Source of the DNA: Rhodanobacteraceae bacterium
Lineage (GTDB): Bacteria > Pseudomonadota > Gammaproteobacteria > Xanthomonadales > Rhodanobacteraceae
Length of the DNA: 6,091 bases
Assembly: GCA_025924775.1 (NCBI GenBank)
Contig: JAICHS010000144.1
Coordinates: 1 to 6,091, forward strand
Direction of reading: 5' to 3'
Numbering within the stretch: position 1 is the stretch's first letter; each line of letters opens with the position of its first letter. Below the pieces are notes generated by a model, which was given only the letters and a program-made list of their open reading frames with translations, ran no database searches and was not told the DNA's origin. Positions 5,725 through 6,091 of the stretch are shown here, piece by piece. The position numbers were made by a program, and so were the translations under genes.

Positions 5725-5731
5725 GGCCTCA
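5722..5731. other. Ten-base palindrome made of two facing stop codons
   Basis: TGAGGCCTCA is a perfect palindrome. Its left TGA ends the transporter fusion on the plus strand, and its right TCA is the TGA ending the ChaC-type gene on the minus strand. Only four bases separate the two genes, so no conventional terminator fits between them; transcripts must overlap or end inside the opposite gene. Confidence 0.6.
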
Positions 5732-6091
5732 GCCGGGCAACTCGCGCAACGCGGTCGCTACCGCAAACACATGCGGATCCTCCACGCCCAGCGCGTGCAA
5801 CGCATCGGCAAGGCGCAGCACGTAATCGCGATTGCGGCCGCTCGGTCCGGCGGCCGCCGCGACGTGGCGTGCGATCGCCGCGATGCTGGCCGGCCCCAGC
5901 CACGCCGCATTGTTTGGCGCGGCGATGTACACCACGCCTTCGGTGCTTTCACCGTGGCCGAAGTCGAGCTGCACCACGTGACGCAGGTAGCCGTTCTTTT
6001 CGCGGAAGTCGAGCTGCGCGAAGGTCGCGGGCGCGACCCGATACGCCATGCCGGTGCAGGTGGCGCCCGCCTCCGCGACAAGCGTCGCCAC
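5729..6091 (-). CDS. chaC: ChaC-family gamma-glutamylcyclotransferase, 5' end cut by window edge
   Basis: The visible 120 residues are the C-terminal part. LDFREKNGY (27-35) matches the conserved Arg-Glu-x-x-Gly-Tyr stretch of ChaC proteins, which carries a glutamate important for activity. It is followed by EGVVYIAAPNN (51-61), AGPSGRNRDYVLRL (81-94) and LHALGVEDPHV (98-108), the ChaC pattern of a G-x-S-G-x-N-x-x-Y segment and a leucine-rich end with a D-x-H step. ChaC enzymes cleave glutathione to 5-oxoproline and Cys-Gly in the cytoplasm. Family members are about 180-230 residues, so the N-terminal third or more, with the substrate-binding GYGSL-type motif, lies beyond the right edge. The GTG at the very edge is not a credible start. 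It converges on the transporter operon with a four-base gap. Family call good; activity on intact glutathione is inferred. Confidence 0.85.
   Translation of the reverse strand: MATLVAEAGATCTGMAYRVAPATFAQLDFREKNGYLRHVVQLDFGHGESTEGVVYIAAPNNAAWLGPASIAAIARHVAAAAGPSGRNRDYVLRLADALHALGVEDPHVFAVATALRELPG

Noticed and set aside
1..6091. Mobile element, CRISPR array, tRNA or defence system
   Set aside because: I saw no direct-repeat array, transposase, integrase, tRNA-like fold or nuclease/toxin motif on either strand; base composition looks even throughout.

Overview
This is a GC-rich bacterial chromosomal window. The gene content (a bactofilin, an OpuC/YehZ-type betaine transporter with fused subunits, a ChaC-type enzyme, a YCII/DGPF protein and a Lol-type lipoprotein) and one REP-like palindrome beginning TGTAGCCCGGATG suggest a gammaproteobacterium of the Xanthomonadales, perhaps Rhodanobacteraceae or Xanthomonadaceae. 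The lineage is inferred from style and general recall, not from a database match.

Layout. Bases 1-1077 hold two minus-strand genes: the start of a YCII/DGPF-family protein that runs off the left edge, and an unassigned outer-membrane-type lipoprotein with a GTG start. A 179-nt gap between them carries a REP-like hairpin. A divergent 209-nt spacer then leads to a plus-strand pair: a bactofilin (polymer-forming cytoskeletal protein) and, overlapping it by ATGA, a small protein with a four-cysteine zinc ribbon. The zinc-ribbon gene meets, tail to tail, a 99-residue minus-strand fragment that looks like the C-terminal end of a 14-TM (DHA2) MFS drug exporter; the rest of that exporter is absent, so I treat it as a decayed remnant. 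About 230 nt of non-coding DNA with a nested inverted repeat follows.

Bases 2698-5724 form a tightly packed plus-strand operon of three overlapping genes: a class I SAM-dependent methyltransferase, an ABC ATPase, and a 504-residue protein fusing a secreted OpuAC/OpuCC-like substrate-binding domain (N-terminal) to a five-helix permease domain (C-terminal). The ATPase and the fusion together supply every part of a betaine/choline/carnitine-type (osmoprotectant) importer. The methyltransferase is probably co-translated with it; its substrate is unknown. Four bases after the operon a convergent minus-strand gene ends: the C-terminal part of a ChaC-family gamma-glutamylcyclotransferase, cut by the right edge.

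No tRNA, rRNA, CRISPR array, insertion sequence or phage gene is visible. I saw no clearly novel defence or mobile system. The most interesting points are the methyltransferase-transporter coupling, the binding-domain-first fusion, the bactofilin/zinc-ribbon pair, and the exporter remnant.
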